Part shown: positions 1-8,374 of the stretch, in pieces
How positions within the stretch are numbered: the stretch's first letter is position 1
Layout: every line of letters starts with the position of its first letter
Assembly: GCF_030063415.1 (NCBI RefSeq)
Contig: NZ_JASITA010000003.1
Span: 269,945 to 333,944 of the forward strand
Origin: Streptomyces sp. H27-C3
GTDB taxonomy: Bacteria; Actinomycetota; Actinomycetes; Streptomycetales; Streptomycetaceae
Reading direction: 5' to 3'
DNA: 64,000 nucleotides
Position numbers and translations under genes: made by a program
Notes under the pieces: generated by a model
Databases searched by the model: none
What the model was told of the DNA's origin: nothing
The model's input: the letters and a program-made list of their open reading frames with translations, nothing else

Positions 1-992
1 TCGCCGCGGGCAACACGATCGTCCTCAAGCCCGCCGAGATCACCCCGCTGACCTCGCTGATGTTCGCGCAGGCCGCGAAGGTTGCGGGCATCCCGGACGG
101 CGTCATCAACATCGTCTCCGGCGCGGGCAAGGACGCGGGCGAGCACCTCGTCGGCCACCCCGACGTGGTGATGACCTCCTTCACCGGCTCCACCACGGTC
201 GGCAAGCGCGTCGCGGAGATCGCCACCTCCACCGTCAAGCGCCTCCACCTCGAACTCGGCGGCAAGGCCCCCTTCGTGGTCTTCGACGACGCCGACCTGC
301 GGGCGGCGGTCCACGGCGCGGTCGCCGGCTCACTCATCAACACCGGTCAGGACTGCACGGCCGCCACCCGCGCGTACGTCCAGCGCCCGCTCTACGACGC
401 CTTCGTCAGCGGCGTCGCCGAGCTGATGGAGACCGTCAGGCTCGGCGACCCCTTCGACCCGTCGACCGACCTCGGCCCGCTGATCAGCCACGCCCAGCGC
501 GACCGGGTCGCGGGCATGGTCGAGCGGGCACGCGCGTACGCACGCGTGGTCACCGGTGGCGAAGCGCCGGGAGGCGACCTGGCCAAGGGCGCGTACTACC
601 GGCCGACGCTGATCGCCGACGCCGCCCAGGACAGCGAGATCGTCCAGGAGGAGATCTTCGGCCCGGTCCTGGTCGTGCTGCCCTTCGACACCGACGACGA
701 GGGCATCGCGCTGGCCAACGACACCCCGTACGGCCTCGCGGCGTCCGCCTGGACCCACGACCTGTTCCGCGCGAACCGCGCCACCCGCGAGATCAAAGCG
801 GGCTGCGTGTGGGTCAACGACCACATCCCGATCCTCAGCGAGATGCCGCACGGCGGCTACAAGGCCAGCGGCTTCGGCAAGGACATGTCGGCGTACTCCT
901 TCGAGGAGTACACACAGGTGAAGCACGTGATGTTCGACAACACCGCGGTGGCCGAGAAGGACTGGCACCGCACCGTCTTCGGGGACCGATAA
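1..992 (+). CDS. Aldehyde dehydrogenase, gamma-aminobutyraldehyde dehydrogenase type (5' end outside window)
   Basis: The open frame is already running at base 3, so the N-terminal part lies outside the window; it ends at a TAA at 990-992. The visible part has the NAD-binding Lys-Pro-Ala-Glu stretch (LKPAEITPLT), the catalytic Glu motif LELGGK and the nucleophilic Cys in GQDCTAATR, all in family order. The oxidative C-terminal half is complete. The protein would oxidise an aldehyde to an acid with NAD(P)+. The downstream polyamine transporter and PuuB-like oxidase suggest gamma-aminobutyraldehyde or its gamma-glutamyl form as substrate, which is an inference from context. A gap of 69 bases separates it from the binding-protein gene, so co-transcription is likely. 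Confidence 0.9.
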   Translation, partial: AAGNTIVLKPAEITPLTSLMFAQAAKVAGIPDGVINIVSGAGKDAGEHLVGHPDVVMTSFTGSTTVGKRVAEIATSTVKRLHLELGGKAPFVVFDDADLRAAVHGAVAGSLINTGQDCTAATRAYVQRPLYDAFVSGVAELMETVRLGDPFDPSTDLGPLISHAQRDRVAGMVERARAYARVVTGGEAPGGDLAKGAYYRPTLIADAAQDSEIVQEEIFGPVLVVLPFDTDDEGIALANDTPYGLAASAWTHDLFRANRATREIKAGCVWVNDHIPILSEMPHGGYKASGFGKDMSAYSFEEYTQVKHVMFDNTAVAEKDWHRTVFGDR

Positions 993-1061
993 ATACTAAT
1001 ATGCGGCTACCGCCGTGCGGCGCCTGACCAGCGGCCGAACAACCCGAAAGGGCATTCGCGC

Positions 1062-2309
1062 ATGGAGCAGTACGAGCCCGACCTCCTCTCCCCGGCCCAA
1101 GTGGCCGCCGTGCGACGCAGCACGACCAGCGGCCGGGGCGCCCTCACCCGCCGCTCCCTGCTGCGCGCCTCCAGTGCCGGCGCACTCGTGGTCGGCGGTC
1201 TGGGCGTGCTGGGCGCCTGTGGCATCCCGCCCGCGAAACGCGAGGGCGAAGCAGCGGTGTCGGACGACGACTCGGCCAAGGAGAAGCGGATCACCTTCTC
1301 CAACTGGACCGAGTACATGGACGTCAGCGAGGACAGCAAGAGCCGCCCCACGCTGGAGGCCTTCACCAAGCGCACCGGCATCAAGGTCAAGTACACCGAG
1401 GACATCAACGACAACGTCGAGTTCTTCGGCAAGATCAAACCGCAGCTCGCGGCCGGTCAGGACACCGGGCGCGACCTCATCTGCGTCACCGACTGGCTGG
1501 CCGCCCGGTTCATCCGGCTCGGCTGGGCGCAGAAGCTCGACCCGGCGCACCTGCCGCACGCCTACGCCAACCTCTCCGCCCAGTTCCGCTCGCCGGACTG
1601 GGACCCGGGCCGCTCGTACTCGTACCCTTGGACCGGCATCTCGACGGTCGTCGCCTACAACTCCAAGGCGACGAACGGGCGCAAGATCGAATCCGTCGGG
1701 CAACTGCTCGACGATCCGGCGCTCAAGGGCCGGGTCGGATTCCTCTCCGAGATGCGTGACTCCGTCGGGATGGCACTCCTCGACCTGGGCAAGGACCCGG
1801 GGAATTTCACCGACGACGACTACGACGCGGCGATCGCCCGGATGCAGAAGGCCGTCGACAAGAAGCAGATCCGCCGCTTCACCGGCAACGACTACACCTC
1901 GGACCTCGACAAGGGCGACCTCGCAGCCTGCCTCGCCTGGGCCGGCGACATCATCCAGCTGCAGGCCGGCAACCCGGACATCAAGTACGTGATCCCCGAG
2001 GCCGGATACATCACCTCCAGCGACAACCTGCTGGTCCCGGCCAAGGCACGGCACAAGGCCAACGCGGAAAAGCTCATCGACTACTACTACGAGCCGCCCG
2101 TCGCCGCCCAGCTCGCCGCGTACATCAACTACGTGTGCCCGGTCGACGGCGTGCGCGAGGAGCTGGCGAAGATCGACGAGTCGATGGCCGCCAACACGTT
2201 GATCCTCCCCGACAAGGCGATGGCCGCGAAGTCCCACGCCTTCCGCTCGCTCACCAGCGAGGAAGAGACGGCGTACGAAGAGAAGTTCGCCAAGCTCATC
2301 GGCGCCTAG
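1062..2309 (+). CDS. potD: Spermidine/putrescine ABC transporter substrate-binding lipoprotein
   Basis: This 415-residue protein binds polyamines outside the membrane and delivers them to the permeases encoded downstream. It has a twin-arginine type signal (RR at residues 30-31 followed by a hydrophobic stretch) and a lipobox LGAC with Cys53 as the lipidated residue, so it should be a Tat-exported lipoprotein. The mature part looks like the PotD/PotF family: a periplasmic-binding fold beginning with ITFSNWTEYMD and containing AAYINYVCPVDGVRE near the end. It opens a potDABC order with the ATPase and two permeases. The ATG at 1062 follows a weak AAAGGGC ribosome site. Whether it prefers spermidine or putrescine cannot be read from sequence alone. 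Confidence 0.92.
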   Translation: MEQYEPDLLSPAQVAAVRRSTTSGRGALTRRSLLRASSAGALVVGGLGVLGACGIPPAKREGEAAVSDDDSAKEKRITFSNWTEYMDVSEDSKSRPTLEAFTKRTGIKVKYTEDINDNVEFFGKIKPQLAAGQDTGRDLICVTDWLAARFIRLGWAQKLDPAHLPHAYANLSAQFRSPDWDPGRSYSYPWTGISTVVAYNSKATNGRKIESVGQLLDDPALKGRVGFLSEMRDSVGMALLDLGKDPGNFTDDDYDAAIARMQKAVDKKQIRRFTGNDYTSDLDKGDLAACLAWAGDIIQLQAGNPDIKYVIPEAGYITSSDNLLVPAKARHKANAEKLIDYYYEPPVAAQLAAYINYVCPVDGVREELAKIDESMAANTLILPDKAMAAKSHAFRSLTSEEETAYEEKFAKLIGA

Positions 2310-2325
2310 GAGGTGTGGTTCGGGT

Positions 2326-2440
2326 CAGGCTGGGCTCGCGGGGCTTGGCACCGCGCCTCGCCGCGTTGTCGCGGTCGACGACGCTCCTTACCCAAGCTCT
2401 CGGCTTCGCCCGAGCAGGGGAGGCCCCATCCGACTCCCTC
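2326..2440. repeat. Intergenic GC-rich hairpin sequence between potD and potA
   Basis: The 236 bases between potD and potA hold no convincing gene, although the potA frame stays open upstream. A short stem (CTCGG pairing with CCGAG around CTTCGC) lies near 2399-2414, next to purine/pyrimidine blocks. From memory, CTCGGCTTCGC-type hairpins are common between streptomycete genes. The element could act as a processing or partial termination site that lowers the ATPase/permease level relative to the binding protein. That role is inference. Confidence 0.3.
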
Positions 2441-2545
2441 CTCAGCCTTGCGACGCAGCACCAAGCCCCGCTCCCTGATCCAGCCCGCCCCGAACGCACC
2501 CCCGCGCCCGCCCGCCCCCCTCTCACGACCCTGGGACCACACCCC

Positions 2546-3700
2546 ATGACGCAGAAGACAGCAGAAGGCGGCGACGTCCGCCTCTCCGGGATCAGCAAGA
2601 CCTACGGCTCCTTCACGGCCGTGCATCCCCTCGAACTGACCGTCCCGCAGGGCTCCTTCTTCGCCCTGCTCGGCGCCTCGGGCTGCGGCAAGACGACCAC
2701 CCTGCGGATGATCGCGGGCCTTGAGGAACCGACGACCGGCACCGTTTTCCTCGGCGACAAGGACGTCACCGACCTCCAGCCGTACAAGCGCCCGGTCAAC
2801 ACCGTCTTCCAGAGCTACGCGCTCTTCCCGCACCTCGACGTCAGCGAGAACATCGCCTTCGGGCTGCGCCGGCGCGGCATCAAGTCCGTGAAGAAGCAGG
2901 TCGACGACATGCTCGGCCTCGTCGAACTCGGCCCGTTCGCCAAGCGCAAGCCGCATCAGCTCTCCGGCGGCCAGCAGCAGCGCGTCGCCGTGGCCCGCGC
3001 GCTCATCAACCACCCTCAGGTGCTGCTCCTCGACGAGCCGCTCGGCGCCCTCGACCTCAAGCTGCGCCGCCAGATGCAGCTGGAGCTCAAGCGCATCCAG
3101 ACAGAGGTCGGCATCACCTTCGTCCATGTCACCCACGACCAGGAGGAGGCCATGACCATGGCCGACCAGGTCGCGGTGATGAACGGCGGTCGCGTCGAGC
3201 AGCTCGGCGCACCCGCCGACCTCTACGAGAACCCGAGGACGACGTTCGTCGCCAACTTCCTCGGCACGTCCAACCTCATCGAGGCCGAGGTCGTCGAGAC
3301 CGCGGGCGACACCGTAGTGGTCACCTGCGGCGGCTCCAAGCTGCGGCTGCCCGACGAGCGATGTTCGGCGGGCACCCGCAGCGGCGGAAAGCTGCTCGTC
3401 GGCGTACGCCCGGAGAAGGTTTCCCTCGCGCACGCCGACGACGCGGGGGCTGTCCCCGAAGGGCGCAACCGGATCACCGGCCGGATCGTCGCCTCCAGCT
3501 TCATCGGCGTCTCCACCCAGTACGTCGTCGACAGCCCGGCCTGCGCGGAGTTCGAGGTGTACGCGCAGAACATCGAGCGCGACGCCCGCCTCGCCCCCGG
3601 CGCCGAAGTGGTCATGCACTGGAATCCGGCGCACACCTTCGGGCTGGACGCGGACCAGGACATCGACGCCGGCGTGGAGACGGTGGAGGAGGGCGCGTGA
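2546..3700 (+). CDS. potA: Spermidine/putrescine ABC transporter ATP-binding protein
   Basis: This 384-residue ATPase powers polyamine import. The Walker A motif GASGCGKT is at residues 43-50, the Q-loop at VFQSYALFPH, the ABC signature LSGGQQQR at 139-146 and Walker B LLLDEP at 160-165, followed by the H-loop in HVTHDQEEAM. The C-terminal ~130 residues form the TOBE-type regulatory domain usual for PotA. The frame is open far upstream, but the ATG at 2546 is chosen because homology begins just after it (VRLSGISKTYGSF). Its last codon overlaps the GTG of the permease gene by four bases, which indicates translational coupling. Confidence 0.93.
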   Translation: MTQKTAEGGDVRLSGISKTYGSFTAVHPLELTVPQGSFFALLGASGCGKTTTLRMIAGLEEPTTGTVFLGDKDVTDLQPYKRPVNTVFQSYALFPHLDVSENIAFGLRRRGIKSVKKQVDDMLGLVELGPFAKRKPHQLSGGQQQRVAVARALINHPQVLLLDEPLGALDLKLRRQMQLELKRIQTEVGITFVHVTHDQEEAMTMADQVAVMNGGRVEQLGAPADLYENPRTTFVANFLGTSNLIEAEVVETAGDTVVVTCGGSKLRLPDERCSAGTRSGGKLLVGVRPEKVSLAHADDAGAVPEGRNRITGRIVASSFIGVSTQYVVDSPACAEFEVYAQNIERDARLAPGAEVVMHWNPAHTFGLDADQDIDAGVETVEEGA

Positions 3701-4626
3701 CCCTCACCGACGCGCCCCCCGAGGCGCCCGCGCCGCAGGACCTCCCGCTGCGGAAGATCCCCGCCCGCAAGCGGCTCGTCCCGTACTGGCTGCTGCTGCC
3801 CGGCATCCTGTGGCTGCTGGTCTTCTTCGCGCTGCCGATGGTCTATCAGGCCTCGACGTCCGTGCAGACCGGGTCCCTGGAGAAGGGCTTCGAGGTCACC
3901 TGGCACTTCCAGACGTACTGGGACGCGCTGACGGACTACTACCCGCAGTTCGTACGGTCGCTGCTGTACGCCGGCACCGCCACTCTGCTGTGCCTGCTCC
4001 TCGGTTATCCGCTCGCGTACATGATCGCCTTCAAGGCGGGCCGCTGGCGCAACCTCGTCCTGGTCCTGGTCATCGCGCCGTTCTTCACCAGCTTCCTCAT
4101 CCGCACGCTCGCCTGGAAGACGATCCTCGCGGACGGCGGCCCGGTGGTGGACGTGCTGAACACCCTGCACGTCCTGGACGTCACGAGCTGGCTCGGCTGG
4201 ACCGAGGGCAGCCGGGTGCTGGCCACGCCGATGGCCGTGGTCTGCGGTCTGACGTACAACTTCCTGCCCTTCATGATCCTGCCGCTCTACACCTCGCTGG
4301 AGCGCATCGACGGCCGCCTGCACGAGGCGGCGGGCGACCTGTACGCCACCCCGGCCACCACCTTCCGCAAGGTGACCTTCCCGCTGTCCATGCCCGGCGT
4401 CGTCTCGGGCACGCTGCTGACGTTCATTCCGGCGAGCGGCGACTACGTCAACGCGGAACTGCTCGGGTCGACCGACACGAAAATGGTCGGCAGCGTCATC
4501 CAGTCGCAATTCCTACGGGTCCTCGACTATCCGACGGCAGCCGCACTGTCCTTCATTCTCATGGCGATCGTGCTGGTCATGGTCACCGTATACATCCGTA
4601 AATCCGGTACGGAGGATCTGGTCTAG
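3697..4626 (+). CDS. potB: Polyamine ABC transporter permease, PotB type
   Basis: This 309-residue integral membrane protein has about six hydrophobic helices, the first at residues ~30-50 (LLLPGILWLLVFFALPMVYQ). A cytoplasmic EAA-type coupling loop (EAAGDLYATPATTFRKVTFP) precedes the last membrane helices. It forms half of the translocation channel with the next gene product. The start is a GTG at 3697 inside a GTGA overlap with the end of potA, and its TAG overlaps the next gene by one base, so the three genes are tightly coupled. In the open frame there is a longer upstream extension, but it lies inside potA and is unlikely to be translated. Confidence 0.92.
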   Translation: MTLTDAPPEAPAPQDLPLRKIPARKRLVPYWLLLPGILWLLVFFALPMVYQASTSVQTGSLEKGFEVTWHFQTYWDALTDYYPQFVRSLLYAGTATLLCLLLGYPLAYMIAFKAGRWRNLVLVLVIAPFFTSFLIRTLAWKTILADGGPVVDVLNTLHVLDVTSWLGWTEGSRVLATPMAVVCGLTYNFLPFMILPLYTSLERIDGRLHEAAGDLYATPATTFRKVTFPLSMPGVVSGTLLTFIPASGDYVNAELLGSTDTKMVGSVIQSQFLRVLDYPTAAALSFILMAIVLVMVTVYIRKSGTEDLV

Positions 4627-5423
4627 TGAAGTGGATCCGACGCAACCTCATTGTCATCGCGGGCCTGCTGACGCTCGCCTACATGCTCCTGCCCAACGTC
4701 GTCGTGATGGTGTTCTCGTTCAACAAGCCGAACGGGCGCTTCAATTACGCGTGGCAGAAATTCTCCCTGGAAGCCTGGAAGGACCCGTGCGGCGTCGCCG
4801 ACCTGTGCGGCTCCCTCTCCCTCTCGCTCCAGATCGCCGTCTGGGCGACGGTCGGCGCGACCGTCCTCGGCACGATGATCGCCTTCGCGCTGGTCCGCTA
4901 CCGCTTCCGGGCGCGCGGCGCGATCAACTCGCTGATCTTCCTGCCGATGGCCATGCCCGAGGTCGTGATGGCCGCCTCGCTGCTGACGCTCTTCCTCAAC
5001 ATGGGCGCCCAGCTGGGCTTCTGGACCGTCCTCATCGCGCACATCATGTTCTGCCTGAGCTTCGTGGTGACGGCGGTCAAGGCACGCGTGATGTCCATGG
5101 ACCCCCGCCTCGAAGAGGCCGCGCGTGATCTCTACGCCGGTCCCGTGCAGACCTTCCTGCGGGTCACCCTGCCGATCGCCGCACCCGGAATCGCCGCCGG
5201 AGCGCTGCTCGCCTTCGCTTTGTCCTTCGACGATTTCATCATCACCAATTTTAATGCGGGCTCGACCGTGACGTTCCCCATGTTCGTCTGGGGATCCGCC
5301 CAGCGCGGCACGCCCGTACAAATCAATGTCATCGGTACGGCTATGTTCGTCATTGCGGTACTGATGGTTCTCGGCGGCCAGATCGTGGCCGGTCGGCGAA
5401 AGAAAAGCGCATCACCCCGGTAA
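4626..5423 (+). CDS. potC: Polyamine ABC transporter permease, PotC type
   Basis: This 265-residue permease is the second channel subunit of the polyamine importer. It has about six hydrophobic helices, beginning with LIVIAGLLTLAYMLLPNVVV at residues 8-27, and an EAA loop (EEAARDLYAGPVQTFLRVTLP). The GTG start at 4626 uses the last base of the preceding TAG stop. A GGC/CGG-rich but slightly AT-richer codon pattern at both ends is visible (for example ATT and AAT codons near 5240-5260). The stop at 5421-5423 is followed after 22 bases by the FAD-oxidoreductase gene, which extends the operon into catabolism. Confidence 0.92.
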   Translation: MKWIRRNLIVIAGLLTLAYMLLPNVVVMVFSFNKPNGRFNYAWQKFSLEAWKDPCGVADLCGSLSLSLQIAVWATVGATVLGTMIAFALVRYRFRARGAINSLIFLPMAMPEVVMAASLLTLFLNMGAQLGFWTVLIAHIMFCLSFVVTAVKARVMSMDPRLEEAARDLYAGPVQTFLRVTLPIAAPGIAAGALLAFALSFDDFIITNFNAGSTVTFPMFVWGSAQRGTPVQINVIGTAMFVIAVLMVLGGQIVAGRRKKSASPR

Positions 5424-5445
5424 GTCCCTGAAGGAGTTGGAAACC

Positions 5446-6879
5446 ATGGCTCCCGTTGCCATGCGTACTGCCGCACAATCCCTTTCCGACGCACAGTCTC
5501 TTGCCGACGTACAGCCGGTCTCCTTCTGGCTGGACGATCCGAAGAAGCCCGCGCCACAACCGGCCCTCACCGGTGACGAGCGATGCGACCTCCTTGTCAT
5601 CGGCGGCGGTTACAGCGGACTGTGGACCGCGCTCATCGCCAAGGAGCGCGACCCCTCGCGCGACGTCGTACTCATCGAGGGGCACGAGGTGGGCTGGGCC
5701 GCCTCGGGCCGCAACGGTGGCTTCTGCGCCGCCTCGCTCACCCATGGCTTCGGCAACGGGCTCGCCCGCTGGCCGCAGGAGCTGGCGAAGCTGGAGGAGC
5801 TCGGCGAGCGCAACCTCGACGCCATCGGGGCGGCGGTCAAGACGTACGGCATCGACTGCGACTTCGAGCGCACCGGCGAGATCGACGTCGCGACCGAACC
5901 GCACCAGGTCGAAGAGCTGCACGAGGCGTACGAGGAGGCGCGGCGCCTGGGCTTCGAAGGGCTCGAACTCCTCGACCGGGACGCCGTGCGCGCCCAGGTC
6001 GACTCGCCGACCTTCCTCGGCGGGCTGTGGGACCGGCGCGGCGTCGCGATGCTCAACCCGGCCGCTCTCGCCTGGGGCCTCAAGAAGGCCTGCCTCGGGC
6101 TCGGCGTGCGGGTCTACGAGCACACCCGGGGCCTGGAGCTGTCCTCCGCCGGCGCGGGCACGGCCGTGCGCACCCCGTACGGCCGGGTCTTCGCCCACCG
6201 CGTCGCACTCGGCACCAACATCTTCCCGTCGCTGGTCAAGCGCGTCCGCCCCTACACCGTCCCGGTGTACGACTACGCGCTGATGACCGAGCCGCTCACC
6301 GACGAGCAGCTCGCCTCGATCGGCTGGCAGGGCAGGCAAGGACTCGGTGACAGCGCCAACCAGTTCCACTACTTCCGGCTCAGCGCCGACAACCGGATCC
6401 TCTGGGGCGGCTACGACGCCATCTATCCCTTCGGCGGCAAACTGAGCGCCGAAATGGACCACCGTCCGGAGACCTACCTCAAGCTCGCCGGCCATTTCTT
6501 CCGCTGTTTCCCGCAGTTGGAGGGCGTGCGCTTCAGCCATGCCTGGGGCGGCGCGATCGACACCTGTTCGCGCTTCTCGGCCTTCTTCGGCACGGCCCAC
6601 GCGGGCAAGGTCGCGTACGCCGCCGGATACACCGGCCTCGGAGTGGGGGCCACCCGCTTCGGCGCGGACGTGATGCTCGACCTGCTGGCGGGGGAGCGCA
6701 CCGAGCGCACCGAGCTGGACATGGTGCGCAGCAAGCCGATGCCCTTCCCGCCCGAGCCGCTGGCCTGGGCGGGGATCGGCCTCACCAAGTGGTCGCTGGC
6801 CCGCTCCGACGACAACGGTGGACACCGCAACCTGTGGCTGAAGACGATGGACCGGATCGGCCTCGGCTTCGACAGCTGA
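5446..6879 (+). CDS. FAD-dependent oxidoreductase, gamma-glutamylputrescine oxidase (PuuB)-like
   Basis: This 477-residue flavoprotein belongs to the D-amino-acid-oxidase/DadA superfamily. The dinucleotide-binding motif CDLLVIGGGYSG is at residues ~47-58, followed by the acidic strand end in VVLIEGHEVGWAASGRNGGF, which is typical of PuuB-like oxidases. C-terminal family blocks include WGGYDAIYPFGG and AYAAGYTGLGVG. PuuB oxidises a gamma-glutamylated polyamine to the aldehyde that an aldehyde dehydrogenase then uses. The ATG at 5446 is chosen because AAGGAG ends nine bases upstream; an in-frame TTG at 5437 is too close to it. Placement directly after potC ties it to imported polyamines. The exact amine substrate is inferred. 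Confidence 0.82.
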   Translation: MAPVAMRTAAQSLSDAQSLADVQPVSFWLDDPKKPAPQPALTGDERCDLLVIGGGYSGLWTALIAKERDPSRDVVLIEGHEVGWAASGRNGGFCAASLTHGFGNGLARWPQELAKLEELGERNLDAIGAAVKTYGIDCDFERTGEIDVATEPHQVEELHEAYEEARRLGFEGLELLDRDAVRAQVDSPTFLGGLWDRRGVAMLNPAALAWGLKKACLGLGVRVYEHTRGLELSSAGAGTAVRTPYGRVFAHRVALGTNIFPSLVKRVRPYTVPVYDYALMTEPLTDEQLASIGWQGRQGLGDSANQFHYFRLSADNRILWGGYDAIYPFGGKLSAEMDHRPETYLKLAGHFFRCFPQLEGVRFSHAWGGAIDTCSRFSAFFGTAHAGKVAYAAGYTGLGVGATRFGADVMLDLLAGERTERTELDMVRSKPMPFPPEPLAWAGIGLTKWSLARSDDNGGHRNLWLKTMDRIGLGFDS

Positions 6880-7048
6880 GCCCCGGGGTGTCCGCTCGCG
6901 CCGGGTACGCCGGGGGCGCAGGATTGCCTGTTCCGGTGTGACGCGGTTCACCACCATGAGGTGCCCGAACCCGCGTAATGATCCTGCCCCGCCCCTCTCT
7001 CTCCTGTGAACGTACTACCCGTGCACAGGCAGGAATGGAGGCCGAGCG

Positions 7049-7507
7049 ATGACTGGCTCGGGTGCTAAGGCCGCGGTGGAGTGGCTCGCATCGGTGGCAC
7101 CGGATCCCGACGCCTGCCGGTGGGAATGGGAGCGAAACCCCCTGGGGGTCGCTCTCCTTCCCGCCGGCAGGCGCTGGGACGTCCTGATCCTGCCGGGGGA
7201 ACTCGGCTATCCCACGCTCGACATCCTCGCGCGTCTCGTCGACCGGCCGGGCCCCGTCCTCGCCGATTTCGGCGACTCCCGCATGGGCTTCTTCGTGCCG
7301 CCGGGCACGACCGCGCGCTGGATCGGTACCGGCGTACGGGGCGCGGGTCACGGCACCAGGATCGTCGTGCCCTATCCGGGCCGGGCGTCGGGCGGCGTCC
7401 GCTGGCTGGTTCTGCCGGACGGCTCCGGGACCCTCACCGATCCGGCGCTGCTGGAGCTCGCGATGCACGAGGCGGCGGCGAGTATCGCGCGGCAGGGCGA
7501 TGGCTGA
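7049..7507 (+). CDS. Conserved hypothetical protein, small, primase/polymerase-N-like
   Basis: This 152-residue soluble protein has no signal peptide or membrane helix. The pattern DVLILPGELGYPTLDIL, then GPVLADFGDSRMGFFVPPGT and IVVPYPGRASGGVRWLV, resembles streptomycete proteins often labelled as bifunctional primase/polymerase N-terminal-like. Catalytic acidic residues of a polymerase are not obvious, so I do not assign activity. AATGGAGG lies about nine bases upstream of the ATG at 7049. Its 3' end overlaps the convergent PAP2 gene by 74 bases. It may be unrelated in function to the polyamine genes. Confidence 0.6.
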   Translation: MTGSGAKAAVEWLASVAPDPDACRWEWERNPLGVALLPAGRRWDVLILPGELGYPTLDILARLVDRPGPVLADFGDSRMGFFVPPGTTARWIGTGVRGAGHGTRIVVPYPGRASGGVRWLVLPDGSGTLTDPALLELAMHEAAASIARQGDG

Positions 7508-8291
7508 GCACAAGGAGCAGGAGCAGCAGGGCGCACAGGCACCAGCTGCCGAGTACGTCGAGCGGCCAGTGGTAGCCGCGCAGCACCAGGCCGGCGCCGG
7601 TCGCCGCCGTGAGGACGAGGGCGGCCGGCAGCACGAGGCGCGCCCGTACATACGCACAGAGCAGCAAGGCCGCGCCGCAGTAGGCCACCATCGACGTGGC
7701 GGCGTGGCCCGACGGGTAGTAGCCGGTCTCCGCGGTGAGCGGGCCGGGGCGGGCGATCCAGGACTTGAGCGGGACCACCAGGGCCGGCACGGCCGCCATG
7801 GCGAGGACGGCGCCGAGCGCACGGGCGCGGCTGCCGCGCCACAGGGCGTACGCGACCGCCGCGGCCAAGGCGGGCAGCGCGACGGACATATTGCCGAGAT
7901 CGGCGAGGAATTCGGTGAGGGAGGTGGGGCCGCGGCCCTCGACGGCCCGGCTCAAACGCTCGTCCGCGCGCAGCGAGGGCCCCTCGGTCACTACCTGCCA
8001 GGTGATCAGCGCGAAGAGCAGGCCGAAGAGCCCGAAGAGGGTGAGGAAGGCGCGGGGCGCCGGGAAGAGGAAAGCCGGCTGCCCCGGAACAGGGGGGGTA
8101 GTTCCGAGGCAGCCGCCAGGACCGGGCTGCCGCGCGCCCCGGGGGGTGTGGGGCGGACGGCCATCCGATCGGTGAGGAGTTCCGGAGCCAGAGGCTCCAG
8201 TGGCGTGCGCGAAGGCACGACCAGGGCGGGGCTGGGGACGCTCCGACCTGGGTCCGTCCGCAGTCCCCTGCGAGCGGGGTGTTTCTCTCAT
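7434..8291 (-). CDS. PAP2-family membrane phosphatase
   Basis: The three PAP2 phosphatase motifs are visible in order: KSWIARPGP (K-x6-RP type), YPSGHAATS (PSGH) and LRGYHWPLDVLGSW (R-x5-H-x3-D). Hydrophobic helices surround them, as expected for a lipid or isoprenyl-pyrophosphate phosphatase with its active site outside the membrane. The first ~70 residues are polar and Pro/Gly/Arg rich and precede the first helix (AFLTLFGLFGLLFALITW), so the real start could be internal. No better start codon is obvious, and I keep the ATG at 8291. The gene is convergent with the preceding one and reads away from gabT in the same direction. The substrate is unknown. Confidence 0.82.
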   Translation of the reverse strand: MRETPRSQGTADGPRSERPQPRPGRAFAHATGASGSGTPHRSDGRPPHTPRGARQPGPGGCLGTTPPVPGQPAFLFPAPRAFLTLFGLFGLLFALITWQVVTEGPSLRADERLSRAVEGRGPTSLTEFLADLGNMSVALPALAAAVAYALWRGSRARALGAVLAMAAVPALVVPLKSWIARPGPLTAETGYYPSGHAATSMVAYCGAALLLCAYVRARLVLPAALVLTAATGAGLVLRGYHWPLDVLGSWCLCALLLLLLVLSHRPAARYSPPPRASRAPAAPDR

Positions 8292-8374
8292 CTACAGAAA
8301 CCGTACGGCAGCGAATGGGGGACCGACAGGCGCAACTCCATCCCGCCATTGGCCCCCCACAGCTTCTTCACAGC